DNA of 64,000 nt from Zoroaster sp. YZ-2022 (GCA_029582265.1 CM055816.1:90983204-91047203); one strand, 5' to 3'. Counted from the stretch's first letter, positions 41,810-54,721 are shown. Numbers and translations are program-made. Notes: generated from the sequence alone by a model not told the origin.

Positions 41810-42140
41810 ATACCCATAAACCATGTGTTCTTGCAATTTCTTTAGTATTGGGTTTTATTCGCATCGTGTATCTTTTTAATTATCGATTCAAAGTCTGTGT
41901 ATATGACGAAAGGAATTTTCATCTTTTTACAATAATTGTAAAAACACATTATTTTTACCCTCATCCGGCATCTTAATTTTAACCGCTCTGCCGCCAATTC
42001 CCTCACACTCGTGTATGTGTTGTTGGAGCAAGGCTTCGGTGGTGTAACCGTGTAAACATCTCACGCAAAAGTGTTGACGATGTCCGTGTTTTGTTTGATC
42101 AAAAATTAAACGGTTAAAACTTGATCCAAACGTAGTGCGA
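41810..42140 (-). pseudogene. Polinton-1 polymerase: zinc-binding and exonuclease I region
   Basis: Minus-strand frames near 42070 read HGHRQHFCVRC and then a TTEALLQQHIHECEG-like stretch, a CxxC...HxxxC zinc-binding region. Near 41900 comes PFVIYTDFES, whose D-F-E is the exonuclease I motif of family-B polymerases. The reading ends in YGYAYVIT at the TACGC duplication of Gypsy-2 and resumes at 25538. Confidence 0.8.
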
Positions 42141-43500
42141 TTTAATTTCTTTGTGAATTAATAATAAATTAATACGAGTCATATCCGCAGGCTGCTCGCC
42201 TATCTCGGCAAACGTTTATAGCTATATCTTTTTTCCTCTACTTTTTTATGATTAATATTAAATTAATACGACGCATATATTTGCAGGCTGCTCGCTAAGT
42301 TGGTAAACTATGATTGATTTTTTCGTAACCACCAAAACGTTTATAGCCAACTCGTTTTTCTCTACTTTTGTAACTTGATTGATTGGAGTTGGAGCATCGA
42401 TCCCGTCAAAATTAAACCATCTTCCGACGGATATCTAGAAATTCTATCCGTATTTTTTATTCGCGGGGAAAGAGCAGAACGGCGCCCACCTCAAATAATC
42501 ATCATCCTTGTTTTAACGTTGATGCATGTTTTTTTGTCTCTTATATATTTTCGGTAGTTCCAGATAAGAGCCGCCTCTCAAAGGTTGATATCTCGCGATA
42601 AGTAATATGCATAACTACAACACGATCTATTATCCATCCAGAACCGTTGTGCGCATATTTTCTAAAGTTTCAACGTTTCCGCAAAGGCTGTGGTTAATTT
42701 ATCTTCAATTTCCGCTCGGATCGAGTAAAACGATGTAACCTTTATTATGAAAATGTGGAAAATCATATTCGGTCGTACCCATCGGGTTTCTCTTTATGCA
42801 ATTGAATCTCCAAATAGATCATAACTTTATCCCTCCAAATTCTCGCAAGTCGGAGGTTAACTTGTCGGTAATCTTTGACTTGACCGCGTCGAAAAGGTGT
42901 TTGGTCTTTTTTCCTTGCTATGACCGGAGTGGTACAGTCATATTTCGTTGCCTGGCAAACATTTTCCGCCACCAATAGGCGGTTCATCAAAGGACAACTC
43001 TTCTTCGGTTCTCACGAAACCTTTTAATGGCGGCTCTGCAGTCTCTTTTGATATGCCCCCTTCTCCCGCTGAAATGTTCCGGGTAGCAGAATATTTTCGC
43101 TCTACTAGCTCTTTAAGTTGAGACAATTTTAATTTATTCAATGGCGATGGTCTCTGTTGTCTTTGTATCTTGTATATTTTCCTTGCTATGACCGGTCGGT
43201 ATAGTAATTTTTTCGCTGTCGCAAATATTTTCCACCATCAATGGGTGGTTCATCAAAGCTCAACTCTGGTTCAACAATGGGTTGCTCTTCAAAGCTCAAC
43301 TCTGGTTCAACAATGGGTTTCTTCTTCGGGCTCTTGAAACCTTTTAATGGCGGCGATGTAAATCTTTTTATGTGTCCTCTTCTCACTCTGCTGTTCAAAT
43401 GCTCTGCAGGCGACATGCGGTTTGGGCGCATGCGCGAAATTTTGAGGGTCGCTACAAAATGCATATTCATAACGTGACCTTTACTTTTTTTTTTTCCGTC
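42140..43500 (-). pseudogene. Polinton-1 polymerase N-terminal region with duplicated SAP-like module
   Basis: Frames at 42938-43141 and 43186-43470 both carry the module PPLKGF...ELSFDEPPI-GGK. The first opens MNKLKLSQLKELVERKYSAT, resembling the SAP/Rho-N-type start of Polinton polymerases. QLHKEKPDG lies at about 42770-42800. 42140-42700 is frame-broken with a repeated TTAATACGA...CAGGCTGCTCGC segment (about 42172 and 42264). Confidence 0.6.
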
Positions 43501-44635
43501 GCGGAGTTCATTGATAAAACAACGTCGTTACATACTGAAAATTAATTTCAAAGAGAATTTTAACCAATAGGATTAGAAAGAATATGTCGTCTGCAAATAT
43601 TGAACTAACATTACAGCAATATGGGCAAACGCGCGAATTTCCTTGAAGTTTTTGTGCACAACTCTGGCTCCTTGACAAGAGCGCACACATGAAAAGGTAA
43701 TATTTCAAAGCGGATTTTCTTCCTGAAGATGAATTTTCCTTAGAGACATAAAAAAGTATGATAGGTGAAAGAACTCTTATTTTAACTAATTATTACTTTG
43801 TTATTTGAGCAAACCAGTAGCTAACTTTTAAACGGTGGGATTCCCTGCGGCTTTAGCGTTGTTAAACAAAAATATTTCTGGGGAACCCGTTACGGTTTTT
43901 GGATGACATCATTGTGTATGCGTGCGCGGCATATACACACACGGATTGATTGTGGGCGTTTTCATTGTAGGGGTTACAATTTTTTAAATAACGTTAGAAT
44001 ATTTAAAAAAAGGGGAATGATTTGAGTTTATAGTAATATGAACCAATATTTAATACATATATTCTCTTCACTCTTCATTTAAATTAATTTAAGATTTTCC
44101 CTTTCTATGCACTCAAATCCATTATTTAAACAGCGAAGATGTAATCAATGCAATGTCTTCACCTTTTGAATGCTGCCCAGAGGCCGTTACTTGGGTTTGC
44201 TCAGGTATAATCACCATGAAACTGTTCTTCGTGAGTTTAACTACCCTCCTATGCTTGATTTTTCAAGAAAAAATTCATGAAAGACGTACAATAACGTCAA
44301 AATGGACCAATAATTAGCTTATCTCGATCTGTAAAATTTAACGGAATATGCTCAATATTTGATGCACATTGAAGACGCTTTTTACACTTCGGGTTTCGAT
44401 GAATTCACCCAGAAACGTGTCATCTTGTAAAGCCATAACTGTAGATTGATGTGTGATCTCTGTTCATTGAGGTCATTTGGCATTTGCACTCACTTTGATC
44501 AATACACCTCCAGTCGACTTGCCAAATTTCAAAAGACGCGACCTTGTTTAAAGTTGGTGAAACAACACCAATAGAGGCGCCTTACAGAGCAGAAAAAGGC
44601 ACATGCGCGCAAACCGCTTGTCGCTCTGTGTGCAG
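43500..44635. other. No recognisable gene inside the Polinton-1 N-terminal region
   Basis: Sequence between duplicated Polinton modules, with no open frame of note. It may belong to the Polinton or to another insertion. Confidence 0.35.
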
Positions 44636-44887
44636 CGGTGCGCTGAAATGTTCGGGTAGCGGAATATGTTCCGCTTCTAAACGCTCTTTAAGTTGAGCCA
44701 ATTTTAATTTATACAATGGCGTTGGTCTCTGTTGTTTTTTGTATCTTTTTACCACGTTATAATAAGCCTCTTTTTTCTTTCTTACTCAATCCTCTCCAGC
44801 TCCACCGATAGTCCATGCTCTTTCGAAAAGTTCCCACAATTCGCCCACTGTCCACCTGGATAAATATTTATCGATCGTATTTACCAT
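44636..44887 (-). pseudogene. Polinton-1 polymerase start region
   Basis: A 33-residue frame at 44786-44887 (MVNTIDKYLSRWTVGELWEL, ending GGAGED) is followed after a stop by QRPTPLYKLKLAQLKERLEA-like coding at 44640-44770, a second copy of the SAP-like helix region. The Met at 44885-44887 is the most upstream plausible start of the gene. The segment upstream of it is tandemly repeated. Confidence 0.55.
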
Positions 44888-45130
44888 CCTACTAGATTTT
44901 ATTAAATTAAATTTCAATTTTATTTGGCGATTTTAAAAATCTTTTTTTTTTTGGATGGTTGGGGCGATTTATTTTTCACATAAATATTTATCCATCGTAT
45001 TTACCATCCTACTAGATTTTATTAAATTAAAATTTCAATATTATTTGGTGATTTTCTTTGGATGGGGCGATTTTATTAAATTAAAATTTCAATTTTATTT
45101 GCTGATTTTTCAAAATCTTTTTTTTTTTTG
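44860..45130. repeat. About 118-bp tandem repeat upstream of the Polinton-1 polymerase start
   Basis: TTTACCATCCTACTAGATTT and TTATTAAATTAAA-TTTCAAT plus GATTTT and a T run occur near 44880 and 44998, with a partial third unit from 45066. The repeat contains the putative start codon, so one initiation region has been copied. Confidence 0.8.
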
Positions 45131-46390
45131 ATGGTTGGGTGGTTTTGGGTGGTGAGCCAGGAGCGGCAGCATTTACCCCTACTACAGGGCATCTTTAAGT
45201 ATCCATGATCGCTTATTGCCCTGCTTCAGAAACTGCTGGACCATTTCGAAAAAATCACATCTGAAATCCATCAATTTTGAATATCCCTTTATTTATTTCT
45301 ATCCCAAGAAATATTAGGAGAATATTCTTACAGGAAAATTAAATTTTGTACAATGCATAACCAACCACTTGCCCTAATATATTTTATGTAGCCTTTTGAA
45401 ACAATGGTTGCATCAATGGGCAACTGTCTTGTAATTGTAACCAAAGATCTCCCTTTCTTTATAGCATGTTCAGAGCATTCTCTACAATGATCAGGTGTTT
45501 CATCTGTTTTGTGTTCTTTTCTGTTTCTCTGATGTTCTTGTTTTCCTTACGTTTACCAATACACGGTTTAGAGATGACTAACTCTTCTAGGAATACATTT
45601 ACACATATTGGATTAAGATAAATAAATGATCCCGTTTACTGATCCTTTCAAATCAGGTTTTATTTTCTATTGTCTATTGGTCATTCACATATGGTCTGCG
45701 TTTAGATGTTGTTGTTAGCATTCATGAAATCAAGCACCTTCTTGTTGATTAGATATTAATTTTTCCAATCAAGTTGAACAGAGTATGATAAGGGGTGACA
45801 TTCACTCATTTACAGTTTGAACTTTTCAACATACGACTTCATCCACCCAACATCATGTCCAGGATATCCCGAAAGCCCACTAGATATCCCCTATTCGTTG
45901 TCTCTGACTACCTTAGCAACCATCTTCCTAACTGATCAATCGCCTGAACTCGACTTCCCAACAGAATTTTCCTGCCATTTGGTTTAGAAGCTGAACATTT
46001 TCGAATTTACAAGACTCAGAACTAATAGAGTTAGTTTAATCTTGCCCTTATATGTAGCATATTTACACCAAAAGACTCCCAATGGGGAAAAATAGGCCAA
46101 GAAATAATTAGATTATAATCTATGATACAATATATTCCATGGTTTGTCAATAATTTACGATGAGGTTTTGGTTTGTACAATATTTATAATAAATTTGCAT
46201 TCATTATAACACAGTTTTCATACAGATTGTTATATACAAACTTAATTCTTGTTTCGATTTTCATTCCTACATAGCTGGTGGTCATTGGCAATCAGTGATC
46301 ATCATTAGATGAAATAAATCATTCAATTACAGGTTATCCTCAATGGCATATGGTATAGGCCTACTATACAGAGGTTAACCCTTTCATTAT
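45131..46390. other. No recognisable gene
   Basis: AT-rich sequence with short frames only. The end of it may be the beginning of the LINE fragment that follows. Confidence 0.4.
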
Positions 46391-47400
46391 AAATTTGTTT
46401 CAACAGGATGTCTCACTGGTTATTTGCTTTGGATTGACCACCACAGGTCTAAAATGTGTCCATTGGGGAGGCTGTCATTTTGATGTTTTTTCCGAGTTAG
46501 AAGGTCTAACTCAGTTCGTTTCAAATGGAGAAAATTGTACGCCTACTCACAACACGGACACTGTTTGGATCTTCTCATCATTCGCGAATACGTCTTTACT
46601 CTCAAATATTTGTATATTACCTGGACTATCATATCACTATGCTATAATGTGCAATTTGAATCTGAGAATCTAGATCTTCCCACTGTTATCAAAAGTCACT
46701 GATTTGAAAACAATTGATATCCAATTTTTCTGATGATGGCAATCTGCTCTGTCAACCGCTAATCTTGAAGACCATAGGATAGCTGTTGAAAATTATGAAT
46801 CATCTGTACGTAAAATTTGTGATAACATGCCTGTAAAATCAAAAACCATCAAATTAAGATTATCAAGTGCCTGGTTTACGAATAAAATTTCCGCCAGGAA
46901 ATTCGTCGCCAGGGTTGAAGAGGAGATGGATCCGATCGAAGCTTGAAATTGATAGACAAAGTACTGTAAACAACGTGGAATTGTAAATAAGTTGATTCAT
47001 CAAGCTAAGACAGACCACTATTCTGCAAGTTGACGACTGTTCAGGTGATCTGAAAACTCTTCAAAATTGTAAATAACATTGCATAAATCAAAGGAACCAA
47101 CGCTCCCCACCAGTGACTCTGACAAAAATCTGCGGAACATTTGCCAATTTCATTGTTGAGAAAATTTACAATATTCACAAATCTTTCCTACCAATTCCGT
47201 GATTCTTCTTTAACAACAAATGCCATAACTTTGAACACATCTATTTCTCTGTTTTAACCTGCAAGTGAAGAAGAAATCAGAAAGTCACCATCCAAATCGT
47301 GCGAACTTGATCCCAGCCTACTTTCTTGTATTGCTGTTTTTATACCGTATATCACCTTGATTGTAAAGTCTGCTTCATGGAATGTTTCTGACAGTTTGAA
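46391..47400 (+). mobile_element. CR1-type LINE fragment
   Basis: The + strand reads FGLTTTGLK, GLTQFVSNGENCTPTHNTDT and SNICILPGLSYHYAIMCNLN, the end of an apurinic-type endonuclease whose SDH has become SYH. After frame changes come VKSKTIKLRLSSAWFTNKIS and NKLIHQAKTDHYSAS, the connector to the RT in CR1 elements. It ends in an (AAT)n tract. The RT palm is absent, so the fragment is broken at both ends. Confidence 0.7.
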
Positions 47401-47401
47401 A

Positions 47402-47432
47402 ATATAATAATAATAATAATAATAATAATTTA
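47402..47432. repeat. (AAT)n microsatellite
   Basis: About ten ATA/AAT triplets at the end of the LINE fragment. Confidence 0.9.
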
Positions 47433-48345
47433 AACATTTACATGGAGATGATCAAAAGCGCATAACAATGACTTGAAACAGAGTTAAAACCAGACATGAA
47501 AGAAACACAAGATTTGTGAAAAAGTTTGAGATAAAGTCAGGTCACCGGGCAGAGCCCAAACCGCAGTATGGGGATACGTCTGTCCCGCCGGGGGATTAAT
47601 AATAATTACAAAGCCTACCCCTGCCGATTGTCCCGATAATGTCTCTCGATTTTTTCAGAGAGCAGACGCCTCTAACCCTACCCGGGTAATTTATACATGT
47701 CTAACTTACCTGACACGCGCTGAGAGTAGAAATATAGAGAGAGGCAATAAAATAATAATACATTTTAAATCTTACAATCACACATTAATTCACACCAAAA
47801 TTGCACCACGTATTAATTTACAGAATGCTTCATTCGTAAATAGAAAAGTTTAATCTTGTTTAAAAGTAGCAAGTCATGTTATTTTCTACGGCCATGTAAT
47901 ATAGCATGATACATTGTAACCATGGCTTAGGGGCTGCCACGGAAAACGCCCTATCTTAAGTGTGAGACAACATTTTACCGCTAGGATATTCCAAAAGGGT
48001 CATTTTCCCCTGACGCTTAAATGATATCTGGATTCACAGGAACATTGTGAAGATCCTGTAAGTACCTTGGAGAAAAGGCCAGAAGTTTTGAATATTAATA
48101 GGAATGATTTTTAGGAAATTAATCCTGTGCGAAACAGGCAGCCAGTGTAGATTGACGCGTAATATTGGTGTTATGTGTTTCAAACCGTGTTGTTATATGT
48201 AACATAGAGTCTATGCCCGCAAGCATTCTGGATTCCACTTTGCGTTTAGTTGTTGTGTCGTTTGTAGGCCGTACATTAAACTATTACAATAGTCCAGACG
48301 ACTGGTCACAAATGCATGAGTGAATATGTAACAAACAGGTTTGTT
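47433..48345 (-). mobile_element. LINE 3-prime fragment (CR1/L2 type)
   Basis: The minus strand at 47880-48340 encodes, with breaks, FVTSRLDYCNSLMYGLQ, HITPILRVNLHWLPVSHRIN and later FPWQPLSHGY, the conserved post-palm end of CR1/L2 ORF2 proteins (A-F-V-T-S-R-L-D-Y-C-N-S-L and L-H-W-L-P-V). 47433-47880 would be its 3-prime untranslated part. The RT palm is missing. Confidence 0.72.
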
Positions 48346-48940
48346 CATGGCTCACCTACTTAAAAAAAAATCCAATTTTTAAAAGGTGTTTTCCTTTTGG
48401 CTGACTATAATTAGGATAAAGTATAACGTCATAAATAATTTTTAATGACGTTATCGAAAATATTTTTAAGATTTGGCACAAAAATATGTTATGAGTATTA
48501 ATAAGTGGGGAGGTATGTATAATAAAAATTAAATATTTTATTTAAAAAATTGAATAAAAAACATTGGCTAAAACAAAATAATATATATCTAAGATTAATA
48601 GTAAAAGCGAAGGATGGAAGAAAGAAAATATTTATATCACTCAAATGTCAAAAAGAGAGAAATGAAAAGAGTACTCTGTGGAGGAAGAACACTTTAATTA
48701 AAATAATTTTTACGAAAATATGCAAGCAAGGGGTAAATAGATAAACAATGCTTATTACCTCGGCCTAAAATTTATTTGCGGCAATATAAATAACGCCATT
48801 GAAAAAATTAACGAGGGGTCAACTTGTTGCTGTAATAGAAAGCGGAATAGGTATTTCTTTAGTAGAGTTGGACGATTGCAGAATTGCTTAAAGAGTGTGG
48901 AGATTAGCGTAAGTGTGTTTAGAATTTGACGCAGGAGGTT
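48346..48940. other. Unassigned, AT-rich
   Basis: A lysine-rich + frame at 48550-48744 (64 codons) has no recognised domain. Polinton-2 coding begins after this stretch. Confidence 0.35.
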
Positions 48941-51900
48941 ATAGATGGTGAGTATGTTACGAACGCGAACGCTGACTGTACCCGCAAAACCATAAAAGAG
49001 AAAGCAATATAAGATGATTTTTATAAAGTTAATAAAACTAAGATGATTGGCAAGTTGGCTTTAGATTTTGAAGAGATTAGGGGCGTTCAAGTTTCATGTA
49101 ACATACATGTGGATTACATTTATATAAGAGAGGAGGTGTAGGAATGGTGAAATTGAATATTCAACAATTCCTCTTATAATTAGAACAAATAGATTTTCAG
49201 TATTAAATATGGATACGATCGAAGGAGGCTTTAGCTATAGCTTTTGCAGAAAATTAAAGCGGTTATAGAAACGGTTGAACAAAAAGGGTAGTGGATGGAT
49301 ATTTCATCATGTTCGCAGATGGATAAAATTTTCAAAGTATGAGGCCTTTTCTCATTGGTTCTTATATCGAGCTATGCGTCATACACAAAATAAAAAAACT
49401 TGCATCAACATTACAAACAAAGATGATGATTATTTACGGTGGACGATTCGTTGTTATAATAAACATAAAGGAAAAAGCGATAGGAATTAAATATTCCGAT
49501 TGAAAGTAAAAATAAAAATTGAATGAGACCCTCTACATACTCGAAAGAAGACGGTTTAAATTTTAGTAACATCGACGCTCCTACGTCCATCAGTCAGATT
49601 AAGCGAGTCGAGAAACAAAATGATTTGGCGATAAACGTTTATGGTTTAAAAGACAATATAATCGTACCTTACTATATTCACGACGGGGATTGGGAGAAGG
49701 AACGTATACAAATATTTTTTATTCAAGAAGAAAAAGAAGAAGGTACTAAATCTCACTACGTTTGGATCAAGGATTTTAATAAATTACTTTACGATCAAAC
49801 AAAGCATCATAAAATCGTATTTTACGACCGTTCATTGTTGTGGTTTTACTAAAGAAGAACTAACAATCATATAAAAGAGTGTAAGAGGTGCTAAAAAGGT
49901 GAGAGCGGCACGTTACGTGTTACTCGAACTTAGGGTAATAAAAACAGCGTGTTAAAAATTTAAAAAATTTGAACAAAAAAGATCGCTCCTTTCATTATAT
50001 ACCCAATTTTGAAAGGTATATTACTCAGTAGACAAAAAATCTAGGTGCCGGAAACTTGCGCGATACCAGAGCACATCCGTGCGGTTATTCGTACGTGATT
50101 ATTCGATGCGAAGCAGGTAAATATGTTTTTCACGCAGTACGTATAGGGGGTGAAGATGCAGTAGAATCACTTTTTAATAAAACTGTCGGATGAAGTAAAA
50201 AGCATCAACGAGACAGCCCAATCCTAAAGTATTGATGATGACTAAAGAAGACCATCATGGAAGATTTTAACTCTACTAGCAAGTGTTGGATTTGTGGTGG
50301 GAAAATAATTTTCACATTCGTAATGAAAAATATTATAAGTGGTGGAAAGTGGTAAATGTGTTGGAGAAGTTTTGAGAATTTAGAAATGAATTATATTGTC
50401 AGAAAAGAATACGATGAAAAATTAAAGAATACTATGTGTCGAAAGAAAATTTTAACTTATATCAGAAGAAGACGACGATAAATTAAAAGAATTAAAGAAA
50501 AGAATATGAAGAAAAAAGTAAAGAATTTAAAGAGGTTTGAAAAAGTAACGAGATCATTGCCCACATTACAGAAAATATCGAGCGCTTACACCCACACAAC
50601 ATTAATGTAATTTAAAATTAAAAAATGGTCCCAATAAAACAGTTGTTCCAGTTTAATATTTTATACAATTTACGAAAGCTACGACATCATCTTATTATAA
50701 AGGTATGTAATTTTTACAAGGGGAAAATATCGTGTATCGCAGACATATAGAAAAGTATCTTCTTTTCAATTGAGGCAACTCCGATTTCTTGACAGTTTTA
50801 AATTTTTACCTCTTCACTCGATGTAATGGAAAAAAAAACAATTCTTTTCCTATTCTAGAATCAGACAGATGATCTAATTTCAGAAACTTTGGCTTTTTAA
50901 AAACAAAGGAATTATTTATCCATACGAATACATGGATAGGTTTTAACAAGTTTGAAGAAACAGTCTTCCTCCGATAGAAGCATATAATAGTCAATTGCAT
51001 GACCGGTGCATTACCTTTAAAATTACGAGCATGCAAAGGAACGTTTGGGATACATTGATTGTAAAACTCTCGGTGGATTGTCATGAACCAACCAGTTTAT
51101 GGGTACGTGGAGAGATATTGTTTACTTAGCGGATGTGTTGAAAATTTTCGTGATGCTTGTACGAAACAATACGTGCAACGGATCACCTATTTACTACTGA
51201 GTCCGGGCTTAGTTGGGACGCTTTGTTGGGCATTCGGGGTTTATCTGGGTTATTGACGGATGTGACATGAATGACATTTATTATGCGAAAGGTTTAAGAG
51301 AGAGGGATAGTTGCTGGTAAGCAATAGATACTCAGCAAACAACCCAAAATGCGAGGGTTACGACCATCAAAACCATCTAGTTACATTGTGTATTTGGGCG
51401 CAAATAATTTTATGCGGGCACGCGATGATGTCACCAACACCAACTGGGTAAATTTAAATGGCTGAGTGAAAATAAAATTAATAATCTTAAATTTCAAGCG
51501 GGCAAGAGGGCTACATTTTAGAAGTTGATTTAGAATACCCTAAAGAATTACACGATTTACACAACGATTTTTCCTCGCGCCAAAAAAAATTGGTTATTCA
51601 AAAGGTGTTTGAGTGATTATCAATCGGAGTTATTAAAAGGCGAACCCATGTCCAAACGTTGAAAAGACAGTTCCAAATTTAGGGCAACAATGAACGAAAT
51701 ACGTCGTTTATTATCGTAATTTAGAAAGTATTTCAACTCGGTATGAAACTAACTAAAATTCAATTCATCGCGTTTTAGAATTTGATGAATCATGTTGGAT
51801 GAAAATCTTACATCGTTTTAAACACTCAGCTCAGAAAAAACGCTTCATCAAAAATTTGAAGCAAGATTTATTTAAATTGATGAATAATTCAGTGTTTGGA

Positions 51901-52451
51901 AAAAACAGTTGGAAAATATTGCTGAAATCGTGAGATGTAGAACTTTTTCGTTCAGATAATAAAGATGAGTGAAAAAACATGTATGTTAAAAAAAATAGCA
52001 AACCGGCTTTGCCGAGCGTAGGATTTTAAATTTTAATTTGCTTGTGACTATTCCTTACGCATAAAACTAAACTTTTACTCAACCGTCCTATTTACGTGCG
52101 AAGATATGTGTATTTAAATTAGCTAAACTTCATATGTGCGATTTTATTACAATCATTTCAAAAGAAATACGGCAGAGGATAAGAATTGCTTTACACGGAT
52201 ACAGAACGGTTTCCCAGTCGTTGAGGATTCAAACAGAAGATATTTATAAAGATATGGAAGAAAACAAAGATTTATATGATTTTAGTAATGGTAATGATAA
52301 ACAAGATCATTTCTATTTTCTGAAAATAAAAAGTGATTGGAGAAAATTTAAAGAACGAGTCAACGGGAATTCCTATCACCCAGAATTTATTGGGTTTAAG
52401 GCAAAAATGTACGCGATGCGTTGTTCGAATAAAGAAAGAAATAAAAAATGA
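48941..52451 (+). pseudogene. Polinton-2 family-B DNA polymerase, heavily frame-broken
   Basis: N-terminal pieces: LALDFEEIRGVQVS (about 49060), IKAVIETVEQKGSGWIFHHV and KTCINITNKDDDYLRWTIR (49250-49460). Then comes an open frame at 49523-49852 with NFSNIDAPTSISQIKRVEKQ, AINVYGLKDNIIVPYYI and SHYVWIKDFNKLLYDQTKHH. A CGYSYVIIRCEAG region lies near 50090. A degenerate motif A (YLGANN for YLDANN) is near 51390, motif B (LMNNSVFGK) near 51880 and motif C (LYTDTERF) near 52190, followed by IYKDMEENKDLYDFSN and FIGFKAKMYAM. The order matches Polinton-1 but the copy is older. Confidence 0.82.
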
Positions 52452-52989
52452 GCTAAAAGGGTTATAATAAACAGGTTATCAAAAAGAAAACATCTTTTTA
52501 ATAACGAAGACGTTTAAAAAAATATAAACGTTATATCACTGTTATATGATATATATTAGAAATGAAAATCATCAAAATGCCACTATAAACGTTTATATAA
52601 AAAATCGTTGAGATCCAAAAGATGACAAGATAGACCATTTTGCAAACCGACAACGATGAACCTTTAGCTCACTATCATTATAAAATATAGTCTGAGCGTT
52701 GTTAGCATAACTTAAGCGTTTAATGGGTGGATTTTCTGTATCCTAGAAGGAATAATTTGTAATTCTTCTTTTACAAAACTACACAGGACCCGCGTCTAAA
52801 TAATATAAAGATGGGTTGATTCGCGAAGCTTTCATCGTTTTAGCTATTCTATAAATTGTACTTTCCATATATAGGATCAGTTGCACGACGTCTCAGTATC
52901 TTTTTCACCTTCACCGGGTGCGTATAAATATCTAACTAAACATGTTGTTGGAATTTTTTTTTTCAACGTTCTTTTAACGCTTACAACTG

Positions 52990-53765
52990 GTGAGGGGCTG
53001 GATTTTGCTCAACAACTCGTAATTTTAAATCAGTCTTTAGGTTTAAATTTATAAGTCGTGTCGTTTCATTGTTAATGCTTTTACAACCACTGGTGATCTT
53101 TTAACCCATTCTCTATTTATCTTTTCAGTCGCTGTTTCGCGAGCGTATTGATGAGAAAATAATCTTTCGCCTAAAGTTCTATTCGTGCTTCTACTATACC
53201 TTGGGCTCTATATTGATTACCAACTTCACTTCTTTGTATGTATTTTCGCATTGTGTTTACTCATTAATACATTAACGCTTCAGACATAAATTCTTTTCCC
53301 GGGATCCAACTTTTTTTATAATTTTGAAGGCCAAGTGAGCAAACTACGTTTTATAAATTTTTTTCAACGCGTTACCAACTTGAACGGCAGTTTGTCGGTT
53401 AATGTCTTCGCCCTTCTTCTTATATCTACTAGCTTCATCTACAACGGGTCAACGCGTACTTGTACGTATAATTCTACTCGTTGCTTTTACTTTACCACTA
53501 TTAATTTGTATCGTGTGGAAGAACTTCAATAAATCCGCTTGATGAACTTCATTTGGTTTTCTAACGTACTACTATTGAACTGGTTGGTCTTGGAATATGT
53601 TTAGGATAAGGGTAAATTAAATATTGCCACAACGCTTGCTTTTAATCCATTGTCGAACTGTTTTTATTTACTTTTGTTTTATTGAGCTAATTTATTAATC
53701 GCGTCTAAACGCTTTGTGTCTTTTAGTTCTCATAATAAACATTTTGTAATTTTAAACAGAGTTTG
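52990..53765 (-). pseudogene. Polinton-2 integrase (rve type)
   Basis: Minus-strand pieces in order: FHTIQINS near 53510, VVDEASRYKKK near 53440, NALKKIYKT near 53350, PGKEFMSEALM near 53290, QYRAQGIVEARIEL near 53200, LFSHQYARETATEKINREWV and KRSPVVVKAL near 53090-53160. These correspond to the D...D...E integrase core and the LF-x-HQYA / WVK-x-x-P-x-VV-x-AL region of Polinton integrases. Numerous shifts are present. Confidence 0.7.
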
Positions 53766-54721
53766 ACATCCATTTTATTAATTTATAAATATAATATAAT
53801 TTTTATTCGGTATGGGTTTTACCGGGCATAAGAGAGCTCGGTAAAATACCTTGGAATTAATAACTAACCACATTTGCGTCATCATGAAGATAATCCATGC
53901 GTCGTTGATAAATTTATAACCCATCTTTTATATCTAATTTATTTAGAATTGGCTGGGCTTTAATTCTGCGCTTAAAAACTTTTTTACCGAGCATGCTGTA
54001 TCAAAACGGTAAAAAGGTGTTAAAAAGCACAGCGCTGTGGATAAACTGAATCAACGATTGTTTTTCGTATTCATCGTATTTTATACTCGTCAAATATTAT
54101 AATTATTTAAAACATTTTTTTTTAATTTTTATTCATTTCAAAACAACGAGTTCTTTCATTGGCGTTGGTAAAGAACAGCTTTGCTGAGGCTGGTTTTGAC
54201 GGTTCGTTTACCGATGCTGGCTCTTTTTACTTGTTAAAAAAATAAGCAAACCCTCAACGGCTAAACCAGCCAGCGATATAGTTGGTAGTGATAGATCTCG
54301 TTTCGTCGCTCGTTTCTTTTGAAAAACCGACGCCCTGGCTGGCGCTTCTATATCGAAGTTTACTCGCACCTTTTTTAATTCTTGTTTTTAGCTTATTAAC
54401 CCTTTCAAACCACACCATTTCTGTCTTGTGCACCCCTCAATTTCCATGGTACAAACAGACACACTACCAGCTCAATACCACACCTAAATTTGGTCAATGT
54501 CCTTGCATACTGCCTCTGCAGTTTACATTGGTCCTAGTGTACTCCAAGCAATTTGGGTAGCACAATGTATAAAAACATTTCCACTGTAGAAAGGAAAGTA
54601 TACTTGAAACACTACAGCTAACAATTGGAAAAGAATTCCATGTCTCACTGCCCACTTTGTTGTCATAATATTACTTGACAACTACCAAAAGTGTAAATCT
54701 GGAAGAAACGCCAAATCAAAG
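53766..54721. other. No recognisable gene up to the second gap
   Basis: It contains an inverted pair around TTTTACCGGGC...GCTCGGTAAAA near 53815-53850, related to TTTTTACCGAGC at about 53978. A + frame at 54282-54560 shows no domain. Confidence 0.4.

Larger units (their letters stand above)
19490..44887 (-). mobile_element. Maverick/Polinton remnant (Polinton-1), polymerase gene with nested insertions
   Basis: Minus-strand segments at 41810-44887, 25080-25538, 23493-24819 and 19490-20036 follow one another in the order of a single protein-primed family-B DNA polymerase. The interruptions are exactly the Gypsy-2, MITE and Kolobok-like elements. The segments hold an N-terminal SAP-like region, a zinc-binding region, exonuclease motifs and palm motifs A, B and C. 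Terminal inverted repeats and capsid genes of the Polinton were not identified. The gene also has internal shifts, so it is dead. Confidence 0.85.
48941..53765. mobile_element. Second Maverick/Polinton remnant (Polinton-2)
   Basis: A decayed family-B polymerase on the + strand (about 48941-52451) faces a decayed rve-type integrase on the minus strand (about 52990-53765). Both genes are standard Polinton components and occur together here without other coding between. Its polymerase runs opposite to that of Polinton-1. Confidence 0.8.
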
